A stretch of 27,780 nucleotides of DNA from Folioceros fuciformis (lineage: Eukaryota > Anthocerotophyta > Anthocerotopsida > Anthocerotales), in assembly GCA_049999805.1 (NCBI GenBank), contig JBNGIO010006187.1, positions 105,729 through 133,508 on the forward strand. Reading direction: 5' to 3'. Below, piece after piece: positions 1-12,189 of the stretch. Numbering within the stretch: position 1 is the stretch's first letter; every line of letters begins with the position of its first letter. The translations under genes and the position numbers were made by a program. The notes below the pieces were generated by a model that was not told the origin of the DNA, searched no databases, and worked only from the letters and a program-made list of their open reading frames with translations.

Positions 1-113
1 CCGCCAGGCCATTGTGGACTACTGCGCAGGCAGGTCGCCTGCTGTGCTCAAAGTCATCAAGATCCAGCCGCTCTGATTCCGCCGTGCCTTCCTGCGCACC
101 TCAGTACAAGACC

Positions 114-3100
114 ATGAGGCCGCGCATGGCCAACCTGTCTGCTCTCCTCCAGGACTTAGCGGATCGAATTGCGAGCAAGGATGACGGGCCTCATGGCTGC
201 ACGCAGTTGGATGATGACGACCCCGTTGTCGCTCGATTTCGCTCCATTCTTCCCACTCTTCTGCAAGGATACTTAGCGCCCTCCAAAGGTTCGTGTGTGC
301 AATGTGTGTGTGTTGCGTTGCGCCCGCCTTGGCCACCATTGCGCTCGCCTCTTCCCTGTCCTCTCACCTTGTCATCCACCTGTGTGCAGTCAAGGAGCGG
401 GAATCCATGGCCATTCTTAAGCTCCTCTGCCATACCGTCACGCACTATCCTGCAGTTTTCCACCATGGCAAGGGGCATGGCGTGCTCCCTGTTCTCGGTC
501 GGATTGTGCCTCTTCTGTCCCAACACACCATCAGGTGCCCCTCCCCCTGCCTCTTCTTGAAGTCAGCCTTCGCTGTTTGATTTGTCCCGGAGCTCCACGT
601 CTTTCGGGGACCAATGTCGCTCGCGTTTGTAATCTGCAGTTCCACTCATGCACTTCTTTTTGACACCCTTTGCGCATTGATTTCCATCCTGCGTGATGGA
701 GATAAAGACATTTATAGACTCTTCTTCTCTGGCGCACTTCTACTTGTCCAAGGTTAGTACCAATTCTGTCCTTTTTACGGGCCGTGCCTCGTGCCTTGTG
801 GATGTTTGCTTTCACGGAATCTCGGCCCTTTTCAACAGCTGCACTTCTGCCGCTGGACAGATCTTGTGTCAGTGGCCACCTTCTTTTCATCTGCTACCCA
901 CTTCACCTCGTCCACGTCTCTATCTCTGCAATGCTACAGTGCAGCATACGAGATGGTTTACGACGCCAATGTTGCAGTTCAGATTCCTTTATGTCAGCTC
1001 CCATCACAGTGGACGCCACTTCAGGGCCATGGACTTCTCATTCATGTCACAGGGGCATGTCAGTGGCTTCCGCTTGCCTCATGGACGTTGAGACTAATAA
1101 ATCATTGCCTTGGTGAGGGAGCTCTTCTCGTCGAAGGTCTACTGACCTTCACCTTCCTGGAGGCAGTTGGTGTTCTGCTGTGCTACGGTGATTCTGACTT
1201 GCACAAGGTATGTGGGACAAGATCAGTCATTTTCTTCCGCTTTTGGTGTCATGATCTCTCATTATCCAACTGCCTGACTTTTGTCTGTGCTCGGAAGGCG
1301 TCTTTCGAACTCGTCCGGGTGGCAGCTTCCATCATGGATCCTGAGCTGATACCAAGTGACAAACTTATCATGTCCCTATTGTCTTTACTCGTTGAAAGTG
1401 CTGGCCTGTTGCTACCATTCAGGTATGCTTGTTAGCTTCCGACCTGGCAATGTCGTGTTCATGCTTCCATGTTGCGGAAAGGCTGTAGTGTTCCTTTGAA
1501 TGCCTCAACTGGTGTGGAAGGTATTCGGAGGAGAACTCCTACCTTGATTTGGTCAGATCTCTTGTGCATGATGGACATCACTTTTGTCTTATTCCAGGAA
1601 CAACACCTATGATTCAGCCCTTGCCTCCTGCCTGGTTGCCCTCTTTTCAACAAGTCACGCTGATGTCATTGAGTGCACAGCGCAAACATTCATGGAGGTC
1701 TTCCCAAGTGCAATCAGCAGGACAACAAGCAGTGAGTTAAGGGTAAGCCTCGTCTGGGGTTATATACATGTGTATGTACATTCGCAAGCAACTGAGTGTA
1801 ACGCCTGCGCTGACTTGTCCAGGTGGCCTTATCTGAAACCTTCTGTGTTATCATTAAGCATTGTCCCTGGTATGCCAACCACCTGGGATCTTTGCTACAG
1901 TTGGCTTTCAATCCGGAACTATGTCCAAGTCTCAGTCACTGTATTCAGCTGGCCGTAGAAGTTCTTGGGCTCGACGTGGTCACTGGCTGTGCCTCAAAGG
2001 CAGAATGCATAACCCCCAACAACCGGGCAGCCCAAGGTGTTGGATATCTTCAACAGTTTTGTGATCACTGCGGCAAATGGCAGGTCAAGGACGTGGATAA
2101 CAAACTCTTGAAACGTCAGAAGCTGAGTTCTGGGCTGCATGGGTGCAAAAAGGTGAATTGCAAAGCGATGTCAGTGGGCCCTGGTGATTCTCATACCAGG
2201 TTCAGCAATGCAATTCTTCCAGACAATGAAGAGAAGATGGTTAACGTGTACTTCCACAACTTGTTCCTGAAGACAATAGCTGAATTAGAGCCACATGTTA
2301 CAAGCCACAACGTTGACAATATGCTGGCAGCCTTGTCAACCCTCGCTCGGGTTTGCGCGCACTTCCCTGGTGCAGCTTGTAGCAACAGTCTGGTGCAGCA
2401 ATTGCAGCTATGGATTCCCTGGTTACTGGACAAGGTACGTCAACACATTATCGGGTTATTTTGGTTTTGAAGCAGTGTTGGTTCATCAAGTTTATTGGTC
2501 ATTAATAGTCCGAACTGATCTGGACTCACACAAGGAACGGGAAGGGACCCTGACTGTAGCACAGCTGTCGATGTTTCTTGAAGCCACTGAGAAGTTGATC
2601 TCAGGTCAAGGTAAAGACGGTGCTTATACGTTGTGCCATAATACATTAGGTGGAGGATGAGGAATATTTTTAAGACGCTGACCCTGTGGCTGTGCTTGGA
2701 ATCTTTTCAATACATCCAGGAACTTCTGGGGGACTAGACATGCAACTTGTCTCAGCTTCCTCTAGCCGGGACAACCTTAACTTCCTGAATCAGTGCTCAC
2801 TTAGTGAAAGTGCCATCCTGGATGTCTTGGTACTACCATGGTCACTTTTGCCGACGTCAAAGACAGAATCCCCAAGTCGGATGAAGTGTCGAGCTTTGAG
2901 CATAGTAGTAAAACTGGCTTCACATACTGACGCTGCTGGTGTTAAAATTGTTCTTGAACATGCATTCAAGGATGATGATGTTGCCGTCCGAGCTGCAGCT
3001 GTTAGAACTGTTCCTCAGTTGGCTGCCTGGTCCTCACCTGAAATCATCCGAGACTTTTGTACACGATTCTGGTAAGCCCTAAGCTACAATCTCACCAGAT

Positions 3101-6100
3101 GCCTTCTCGTACCCAAGTTCATTTTCTGCATATTGACATTTCAATTTCTTTGTGCAGTGATTTGAGAATGGATGGGGCTGAGCAAGTCCGATACACTGTG
3201 GCAGAAACTATCGGGCTAGTTGTTTGTGCATGGTACTGCCGTTACGTAAAACAGGAAAGGTCGGGAGAGCCGTCCCTCCATCAGTCAAGCTGCATGTGTC
3301 CAATCTGGGAAGCTGGGGATTATTCAAGCATGCAAACGAGTGCAGATGTTCCCAGCTCACCTGATATGGATAAGCCTTTCATTGTTAAGGGCCCAGCTTG
3401 TCTGTTTGCCTTGGATTTGTGGCGATCTTGCTTTGAACAGCTTCTTTTCCAAGAGACTTCAGAAAACGTTCAGGTAGCATTCGTAGAAAGTATGTCACGC
3501 ATCTTGCGTCACATGAGTATTGCTGAGCTAGAGCTGACAAGAGCTGACTGGTTGAAGTGCCTAGATGTCCTGCCTTTGCATGATCATAGGGCTGTTAGAG
3601 AAGCATTTAGTGTTCAGATACATTGTTTCACTGAAGATAAAGTGCTGGAAGGGATTTTTGGCATTTCTGATGACAGCAATACCAGCAATAGAGACCTTCA
3701 AATGCTTGGGAAATTGAAGCATGCCCTGGATGTGTCCAACAACCCTGCAGTCATTGAGACCTTACTGGAATCGGTCGCTGAAGTTGCCCAAGCTGCTCGA
3801 CATCGTCGTCAGTTGCTTTTCTTCTCTCTTGTGTTGCTCGTAGAACATGTGGATAGTGCAACTGTGTCAGTTCAGGTGGCGAGCGTGAGGCTTCTCCACA
3901 AAATTGCTGCTGTTGGATGGCCTGCAGCAAAGTCTCCACCTGTGCAGTTGATGGTGAGCAGTGTTCAGGAAGAGCTTTTTGAGTATCTTTGTAAACGACT
4001 CATTACTCGCCCATCAATGCTCACACAGGTGTCTGAGGCAGTTATGTCTATGGAAACATCAGAATTTTTGACTCTGATAATACCTGTTGTTCTTCCTAAG
4101 CTCATTCTGGAGCAGCAGCAGAATCCACAAGCTCTTTGCATATTGCATGAACTTTCAAGACTTCGAGACACTCAGTTACCGTTGCTTTTAGTGGAGTTTT
4201 GTCACCAAATTCTGTCAGTTCTACTCTTAAGAGCTGATGGGAATGAGCTCTTAGCAGCTTTGCAATTCTATGAAGCGCAAACAGGCTCCGAAACACGAGA
4301 CCTTTTTGCAGCTGTCTTGCCAGCGCTCCTAGATGAACTTGTACGGTTCCTTGGCGATGATACTGGAGATGCGTTGAAGAGGTGTGTAATTTTCTGCACT
4401 GTTACTCCTCTTGTTCTGCTTTAGATGGGTTTGCTGATGCGTCAACGGCTGGTTTCAGGTCTGCACGGGTGGCGCTAATGATCCAAGAAGTTGCTAGCAT
4501 TGTCACAGGATCAGATGATCTACCTAGCTTCTTGAGGACACACTTCGTTGGCCTCTTGAATAGCATTGATAGGAAGTTGCTACGAGCTAATGATCTAACG
4601 TCTCAAAAGCAGGCATTGAGATGCATTGAGCGTCTCCTGGACATGATTGGACAGCATCTTAGTGCCTTTGTGCCAAAGATAATGGCACTACTGACTCGTG
4701 CCCTACAAGAGAGATCTTTGCAATCAGATGGGTTGGCTGTGTGGCTGTTTTTTGTACAGACTCTTGCACGTGTAGCCCCAACAGCTTTGAAGCACATAGC
4801 CAGTCAGATTGTAGTAGCGCTGATGGCATGCTTGGAGGCTCATTTGGAGGAGGAAACTCCAAATCTGAGTGCGGTTGTTTGTGTTCTAGAGGAGTTGATC
4901 ATCAGAAACAGGACAGTGTTGGATGATCAGATTCGTGAATTACCTCTCCTACCAAGTCATCCGAAGCTGGCAAAGGTGAATGACGTGCTGCATGAGGCGA
5001 GGGGCCTTTTGAGCTTGCGCGATCAGCTGCAGCAAGCAGCAGATGGGCTTGGTCATGAAAGTTTGAGTGTCCGTTACACTACGGCCAGGGAGCTAAGCAA
5101 GTGGATGCGGACAAAGAGGAAGGATATTACTTGCATGATACTAGGTGAGATGTCACTGGATGCCACTGTAATCAACAACTTAACTACTGCCCTCCTGCGT
5201 GGATGTGGCGAGGAATCACGGACTGTTATGAGTCAGAGGTTAAAAATGGCATGTGCTGAATGTCTGGGAGAACTTGGGGCTATTGACCCTGCAAAATTAC
5301 ATGTGGATCTTCGACATCGATCAAGCATTGAGAGAAGTGATGAAGATCTTGTCTTTGAATTGATCAATGAGCACCTTGCGAAGGTACTCAGAGCTGCAGG
5401 TGATACAGATGTACAGGATGCAGCAGCTCTTGCGATACAGGAGCTCCTGAAGTATAGCGGGTGTCGTGAAGACCTGCTTGGTGGACGACTAACCCGGCCA
5501 TCAGGGTCAAAGGCAAAGTCAAAATTGAACAAGTCTGAGGTCCTGGAAGCTTCGAAAAGGACCCCAAGTATGTCATTCGACAATGTCTCTTCCACTGAGG
5601 CTGGTGAACAACTTTGGAGAAGGTTCTCAGAGGATGTGAAAGAAATCATAACTCCCTGCCTCACATCGAAGTATCACTTGAAAGATTCAGGTGCAGCTAT
5701 ACCTGATGGTCCCATTTTTGGCTCGGGGCTCTCGTTTAGGAGGTGGATATATTTGTGGATTAGAAGGCTGGTTTCACAAGCCACAGGTGCCAGAGCCCAT
5801 ATATTTATTGCTTGCCGAGGTGTAGTTAGGCATGATATGGGTACTGCCCTCTACCTTCTTCCTTATCTGGTTCTGAATGTGATCTGTTATGGCTCAACTG
5901 AGGCACGAGACTCCGTGACAAAAGAAATACTTGCGGTGCTTGCAAAAGCAGACTCCTCCAACACTGACTCTGTCACCCCCCTAGATGTGCCTATTGGTAA
6001 TGTCTCACGTAGTTGGTCTGGGCCTGGTGAAATGAGCACACAATCAGTGTTTGCGTTGCTGGACAATTTGGGACAGTGGCTGGATGACAGTAAAATAGTC

Positions 6101-9100
6101 ATCAGCCCGGCTACCCAGGTTACGAAAGGTGCAGGAGCTCATGCCCACATGCATGATCAGCCGCAAGTGGATCTGTCACTGCAGCACAAACATGCAGCGG
6201 AGCTGTTGGATGCAATCCCTAAGCAGGCTCTTGCTGGGGCCTCATTCAGGTGTCAGGCTTATGCACGGGCTTTGTTGTACTTTGAGTCGCACATCAGGGC
6301 TAGTTCAGGAGCGTTGAACCCTGCTGCAGGGATCAACGGGGATTTCAAAGATGAGGATCTAACTCTTCTGCTTGAGATTTATAGTGGTCTGGATGAGCCT
6401 GACGGGCTTACTGGGCTCTCTAGATTGAGAAAGTCGATGAGCTTGCAGGACCAGATCCTAATCAATGAAAAAGCAGGTAACTGGGCTGAAGCACTAACAT
6501 GTTGTGAACAGGCTTTGCAGCTGGAGCCCACCAGTGTCCCAAGGCATTGTGGAGTTCTAAACTGCTTGTTGAACATGGGTCACCTTCGCGCTTTAGTGAC
6601 TCATGTTGATGGACTTGTTTTGAGACTGCCAGATAATACTAAGGATTGGAGCTCCCGAGGTGTACAAGCTGCATGGCGACTTGGGCAGTGGAATCTGCTG
6701 GACGAATATGTAGAAGGCGCTGACATAGATGGGCCCTTGTCTGCTCCTGTAGATAGCAACACCGCTTTTGACATAAGCTTAGCTAGAATATTGCAGGCTC
6801 TTCAGAAAGGTGATCGGGTAGCATTTCGTGAAAGGTTGGCACAGTGCAGGCAGTCTCTGCTTGCACCTCTGGCAGCTGCAAGCATGGAATCATACACCCG
6901 TGCGTATCCTCTCATTGTAAAATTGCATATGCTAAAAGAATTGGAGGATTTCAGTGCCCTGACCTGCCAGGATGGAAATACCAGAGAAGAGAACAGAGAT
7001 GGGTCTAATACTGACTTGACGATTCTCAATGTCATTGCACATTGGGAAGATAGATTGCACATGACTCAGCAATCCTTGTGGACAAGGGAACCCATCTTGG
7101 CTTTACGAAGGCTTGTATTTAAGGCTATTGATATGCCTGCTGAGGTCGGCACTTGTTGGCTCCAATATGCCAAACTTTGTCGTACTGCAGGCCATTACGA
7201 AACAGCCAGGTGTGCCATTCTGGAGGCACAATCAGCTGGGGCTGCGAATGTACATGTGGAGATGGCCAAGCTGCTGTGGAACACGCAGAAAGGCCATCAA
7301 GCAATACTTGAACTCCAGCAGGCCATCCCACCTGCATATCTTGAGAAGATAAGTGCTGCTGCGGGCACCAGCGTGTCTGAGACTGGCCAGGTAATGAAGC
7401 TGCCTAAACCAGCAGAAGCCAAGAGGTCGATGACTTCTATGGATGCCAGTCAACTTAGGAGAGATGAACATCGTAATGCAGCCAAAACACTGCTCCTGCT
7501 TGCACGATGGGGTCATCATACAGGGCAAAAGCATAAAGAGGAAATCCTAAAGTTGTTTTATAACGTCAGGGAACTTCAGCCAAGGTGGGAGAAAGGGTTC
7601 TTCTATGTGGCCAAGTACTACGATGATTTGCTTGTTGATGCTCGCAGACGGCAGGAAGAAGGTCAGGACACCAATGTCAACCTCATTGGCGCGGCCAATC
7701 AACGGCAGAAGGCCTCCTCGAGTGTTGTAGCTGATGACAAACCGTGGTGGACTTACCTTTCAGACGCGATTCTTTATTACGCCAAAGCGCTACATAGGGG
7801 CCACAGACGCCTCTTCCAAGCTTTGCCCCGTTTGCTGACCTTGTGGTTTGAATTTGGAAGTGTATATCGAGACGACACTTGGGCATCGGTCAAGGGTGTG
7901 AAGACTGTACATGTAAAAGTAAGTACAAATGCTTCCTTCCTGCTGCACATTTCCTGAGACCTTCATGTTTCCTGGATTTGTTTGTAGCTGCGATATATGG
8001 GCCTGCCTTAGGCTTGACAGTATTTGGATTGCAGTTGATGAATATCATGAGGGGCTGCTTGAAGGAGCTTCCTTCCTATCAATGGCTTACCGCACTCTCT
8101 CAGCTGGTCTCAAGAATAGGCCATCCAAATGATGACGTTGTGAAGCTGGTGAAGGTTATGATCACGACAGTAATTCGTGCTCATCCCCAGCAGGCCCTGT
8201 GGACCATGGCTGCTGTGTCCAAGTCCACAGTCCAAGCGAGACGCGAGGCGGCTGCGGAAGTCCTTAAACTAGCAGCAAGCGGGGAATCTGACAAGCTACT
8301 GTTTACACAGTTCACACTCTTTATCGAGCATATGATCAAGCTCTGCTTCTATGGTGGGCATCCCAAGGCCAAGTTTCTCAGCATTGCAACAGATTTTGGC
8401 ACGTTGAAGAGAATGATGCCTGTCAGAGTGATCATGCCTATTCAACAGGCCTTGACAGTCGCCCTGCCAGCAGATGGCCTCACAAATAACACCTTCAATC
8501 CATTCTCGGCATTGGAAAACTCTACCATTCACAGCATCAAGGATGAAGTGGAAGTTCTGGCTTCGTTGCAACGGCCCAAGAAGGTAAGGCACTGAGCCTA
8601 GGCACACATTTTCACGCTGTTACTTTTCATGCAAAGGTTGTTTTCTCTTATTAGTTGGTGTGCAGGTGGTGCTTGTGTCTAGCGATGGCATAGAGCACCC
8701 ATTCCTGTGCAAACCCAAGGATGACCTCCGCAAGGATGCACGGATGATGGAGTTCACGACCATGATAAATCGTTTACTCTCTAAAGATCCAAAAAGTAGG
8801 AAAAGGAAGTTATACATTCGTACCTTCGCTGTCATTCCGCTTACCGAGGAAAGCGGAATGATCGAGTGGGTTCTGCACACTCGAGGGCTGCGGCACATAT
8901 TGCAGGATTTGTATGTGGCAGCAGGGAACTTCGACCGCAAGTCCACGAACAACAGCATCAAGCAGATATACGATCAGCACTTGGGGCAAAAGGCTGGTGG
9001 CGAGATGTTGCGAACGAAAATTTTGCCGATGTTCCCACCAATTTTTCATCGTTGGTTCTTAAATACGTTTCCAGAGCCTGCAGCTTGGTTCCGTGCGCGG

Positions 9101-9867
9101 ATTGCATATGCTCACACTAGTGCAGTGTGGTCGATGGTTGGGCACATATTGGGGCTTGGTGACAGGCACGGCGAGAACATTCTCTTTGACTCCATGACGG
9201 GGGACTGCGTGCATGTGGACTTCAGCTGTCTGTTTGACAAGGGGTTGACACTTGAGAAGCCAGAGCTGGTTCCTTTCAGGTTGACACAGGTACTCGTAGT
9301 GCACATAGATTGCATTCTGTGAGGAGGGTAATGAATGTTTGAGTTATGGGTTGCTATCTCGAGCAGGGCATTGCCAGAGTAACCATGTTTTACTGGTTCT
9401 GCAGAACATGGTAGACGGATTAGGAATCACTGGATACGAGGGGACTTTTACCCGAACTTGTGAAACCACACTGTGTATCCTCAGGGCTCACCGGGAAACT
9501 CTTATGAGCGTGTTGGAAACCTTCATTCACGATCCCCTGGTGGAGTGGACAAAAATGCACAAGTCAAGCGGAGTGGAGGTTCAGAACCCCCACGCGCAGG
9601 TATTTTTAGTGCAACGTGCAGTTGGTGCATTTGGTGCATTTGGTGCATTTGGAGGTGGACTTTAGGTTCATTTTGTTTGTGTTATGCGTTTGTGTTTAGC
9701 GCGCCATTGCCAACATTGAAGCTCGGCTACAAGGAGTTGTTGTGGGCGTCGGAGCGGCCCCGTCGTTGCCTCTGTCCGTCGAAGGCCAGGCGCATCGACT
9801 GATCAGCGAGGCTGTTTCGCATGAAAATCTGGAAAAGATGTACATCTGGTGGATGGCTTGGTTTTGA
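114..9867 (+). CDS. ATR: ATR checkpoint kinase (PIKK family), complete 15-exon gene
   Basis: ATR is the nuclear Ser/Thr kinase that signals replication stress and single-stranded DNA, working with its partner ATRIP. Exons: 114-288, 390-534, 640-752, 861-1207, 1298-1422, 1598-1742, 1823-2434, 2535-2610, 2720-3071, 3158-4381, 4459-7918, 8035-8583, 8666-9289, 9405-9599, 9700-9867. All introns are GT-AG and all phases agree, giving 2769 aa, about the plant ATR length. Order: N-terminal HEAT-like helices, UME region near residues 1105-1210, FAT about 1690-2330, PI3K-like kinase about 2442-2690, FATC at the C-terminus ending in WWMAWF. Catalytic features visible: FLCKPKDD (K2457), GLGDRHGEN (D2607) and HVDFS (D2626). 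A basic stretch near residue 443 could be a nuclear signal. The start at 114 is a choice: ATG 126 and an upstream in-frame codon near 12 are alternatives. No truncation is seen. Confidence 0.96.
9620..9652. repeat. 9-bp microsatellite in ATR intron 14
   Basis: GGTGCATTT is repeated three to four times just inside the last ATR intron. It makes an Ala-Phe-Gly run in the read-through frame but is not coding. Confidence 0.85.
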
Positions 9868-10037
9868 CGTTGCATGAGCGTCGGCTAAGGGGAAGAAAGT
9901 GTACAGATAAATATTCTGCAAATTAGTCTTCCAAATTGGAAAACCGGAACAAGGGCGGGGCCGGGCCGGGCCGGGATGTCTCACTATGCAACATCCAGTA
10001 CAAGGTGGACTGCGTGGAATTTCGATTGGCAAATGCG
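9868..10037. other. Short ATR-to-next-gene spacer
   Basis: Only 170 bp separate the ATR stop from the next start codon. This stretch must hold the ATR 3' end and the promoter or leader of the downstream gene. It contains an AT-rich patch with AGATAAATATT near 9905 and then a GGGCC-type GC-rich run at 9957-9975. No separate gene is visible. Confidence 0.6.
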
Positions 10038-11155
10038 ATGGAGGTAGTGGCCAAATACTCTTCATTCGCTCAACTGCATGGTTGGGCCACTACCTCGAGG
10101 ACAATCCTGGATGCGAGGCGCTGGACATGCCCGGCTCCACCGCCACAATGTAGCTACTCACGCAAACTGATTTGCGGGCAAGGGATGGCTACGGTTAGGT
10201 GGCAGGGTGTGAAGATGAAGAGATGGATGGCAATATCTGTGACAGCGGCTGCGGATGTCTCGACAGGTAGACAGCCCGCCCTCCCAACCCCCTGCGTACT
10301 AGTGTGATGTTCCCTGGTGTTGCTGTGCAGAAGAGGATGTAGAGACCGACGGTAGTCCGACGTTAAGTCTGCCGGAGGAGGAGAGTGTAAGGCAAAGCGT
10401 GGCTCTTTTGAAGCTGGCAGCGAAAACAAGGAAAGTGGCTGGCGAGGAGGTGTTCGCAGCGATTTCCACCCTGGAAAAGGCCAAACTGGATCCGTCCAAC
10501 TTCCTTGCCTACATAGGAGGAACTGAGTCCCCGGGCAGGACATGGATGCTAATTTTCACAAGCGGGGCGAAAGTGGTACGTGCATGTGAGCTACTGACTT
10601 GCAAAATGGACATGTACGGAATGGGGTGGAATGACATGAAAATGCGAGGCGTCCTCACCTGACACAGGTGCGGGAGGCTCTGAAGGGCAGACCGGGAGGC
10701 GGCCAGTATGTGCCCGTCACGGCGGTGCAGAATTTCGATGCAGCTGTGAGTACCTACCTAGTTTGTAGGACGTTGGCAAGGGAGAGTGAATTTAGTTTTG
10801 TTCATTCTAAGACTGATGTGGAGGACTGGCTTGAGGTGCCCTTACCCTGCGGCAGGACAATCGGATCGAGAACGGCGTGTATCTGGGAGCGGTGGGATAT
10901 GTGGCATTCCAAGGCAAGTTTTCGTGGAAGAAGCGAATTTTGGCTTTCACCTTCACGACCGTGAGCTTCAAGGTTGGAAGTCTGGGGCCCTTCAACGTGA
11001 AGATCAGCAAGGAGGAGCGGGTGCCCTCGCAAAAGGATCCTTTTTTCATATGGTTCTACGCAGATGATGAGATCATTGTGGCCAAGGGCCGAGGTGGCGG
11101 GGTGGCCTTATGGTGTCGATGCGCGCGAGTGGAGTCCCTGGCAAGCAAGGCCTGA
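10038..11155 (+). CDS. Putative plastid-targeted protein with fibrillin-like C-terminus
   Basis: Exons 10038-10266, 10331-10575, 10668-10745 and 10856-11155 join in frame through GT-AG introns to give 283 aa. The first ~75 residues are rich in Ser, Thr, Ala and Arg with few acidic residues, like a chloroplast transit peptide; this is inference. The mature part has an acidic hinge, then a conserved region with PGRTWMLIFTSG, a YVPVTAVQNFDAA segment and a beta-rich C-terminal half. The end, residues 244-272, has KDPFFIWFYADDEIIVAKG followed by RGGG and WCR. This recalls the plastid-lipid-associated protein/fibrillin signature (short strand, Asp/Glu, Ile, then a RG-Gly-rich turn). From memory the same block occurs in uncharacterised plastid proteins of plants, but I cannot name the family. 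The start is the first in-frame ATG after the ATR stop. It could be another plastid beta-barrel family. Confidence 0.78.
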
Positions 11156-12189
11156 CTCGTTGGATCCACGAGACCACGTCTCACTACAATTATGGCTTGA
11201 TTTGAGTTTAACATCGGGGTTTGCGTAGTACGTGTGTCTGCGTGTTGTGGTTTAGGTGTTGGCTCCCTAAGATTTGGTTTGGTTTTACGGAGACTAGTAT
11301 CCACCGTCCTCCGACCCTGTCCGTCCGTGGTCATCCGTGCACGGTGCAAGTGCTCTTGGTCCACATGATGTCATCGCCATATTATTGCAACATGCAACAC
11401 CCATCATAGATTACAGTTGTGGCTGGTACATGACTCGAGAGAGACAGGGCTGTGAGCTGGAACACACGAATGGCTGGCTGTTATGTGTGGCTGGTCCGAA
11501 GCGTCCGTCCGTTTAGTTCCCGTTGGAGTGGGGCGCCGGATCTGGCGGGGCTTGGTGGCTTCATGTTTGTGGCAGCGTACTACTCCACCTGAGCGAGCTA
11601 GCGATACACACAATTGCGCAGCATGCGTGCGATGTGATTTGATGTTTACCGTGCTCTTCCCAACGGATCCTTGCACGCGTTCCGCAGCGTCGCAGAGCAG
11701 ATGCAGTCGGCAGTGCACGAGCTGTGAGCTATCACAGGGTTCTGATGACTCTGATGAGTCTGTGCAATGCAAATTTTCTATGTACGGGGTGTGGGTGCAT
11801 AGATTAGGCAGCGGCAGCGGCAGCGGCAGCAGCAGCGGGGCCCAGGCGACCGGGCCCAGACCTGGACTATTGAAGCTGTGCAGTCTGCTTGCTGTTCCTG
11901 CTCCTGCCCGTCTCGTTCGCCGTGGGCCCCCACAATCTGAGAAGGACGAGGCGGAGGAGGCCTAAGGAGCAAGCAAGCCTTCTCTGCTTCTCGCATTCTT
12001 CACGTCTCATTTCCCTTGACCCACCCATGACTTGACCTCGCCATCGGGCTCACTCACGAGTCTCCACCGAACAGGGCTCTCCCAACCTCTGCCGCTCTAC
12101 CCCCCCTTGCACCATCACCGGCGGTTGTCAGAGGTCGCAGCGTCGCCCGCCTGCCCCTGCCTCAATTCTTCCCAACTTCCACCACAGCG
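11156..12189. other. Intergenic region and probable promoter/5' leader of the HMA gene
   Basis: About 1 kb without a convincing gene. It has a GGCAGC hexamer run at about 11810-11840, and a C/T-rich, ATG-poor stretch in the last 150 bp (about 12040-12189) that would suit a 5' untranslated leader. The open frames here have no recognisable protein and biased composition. No clear TATA box was found. Confidence 0.5.

Noticed and set aside
4382-4458. Reading the ATR frame straight through intron 10
   Set aside because: The 77-bp segment is not a multiple of three. Splicing to 4459 restores the conserved junction, while starting at the nearer AG (4424) breaks phase.
5233-5664. 143-residue antisense open frame in ATR
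   Set aside because: It lies opposite the intact 3.4-kb ATR exon, and the sense frame aligns with ATR throughout.
11483-11965. 160-residue open frame upstream of the HMA gene
   Set aside because: It includes the GGCAGC microsatellite, shows no domain and has low-complexity composition. It is more likely untranslated sequence.
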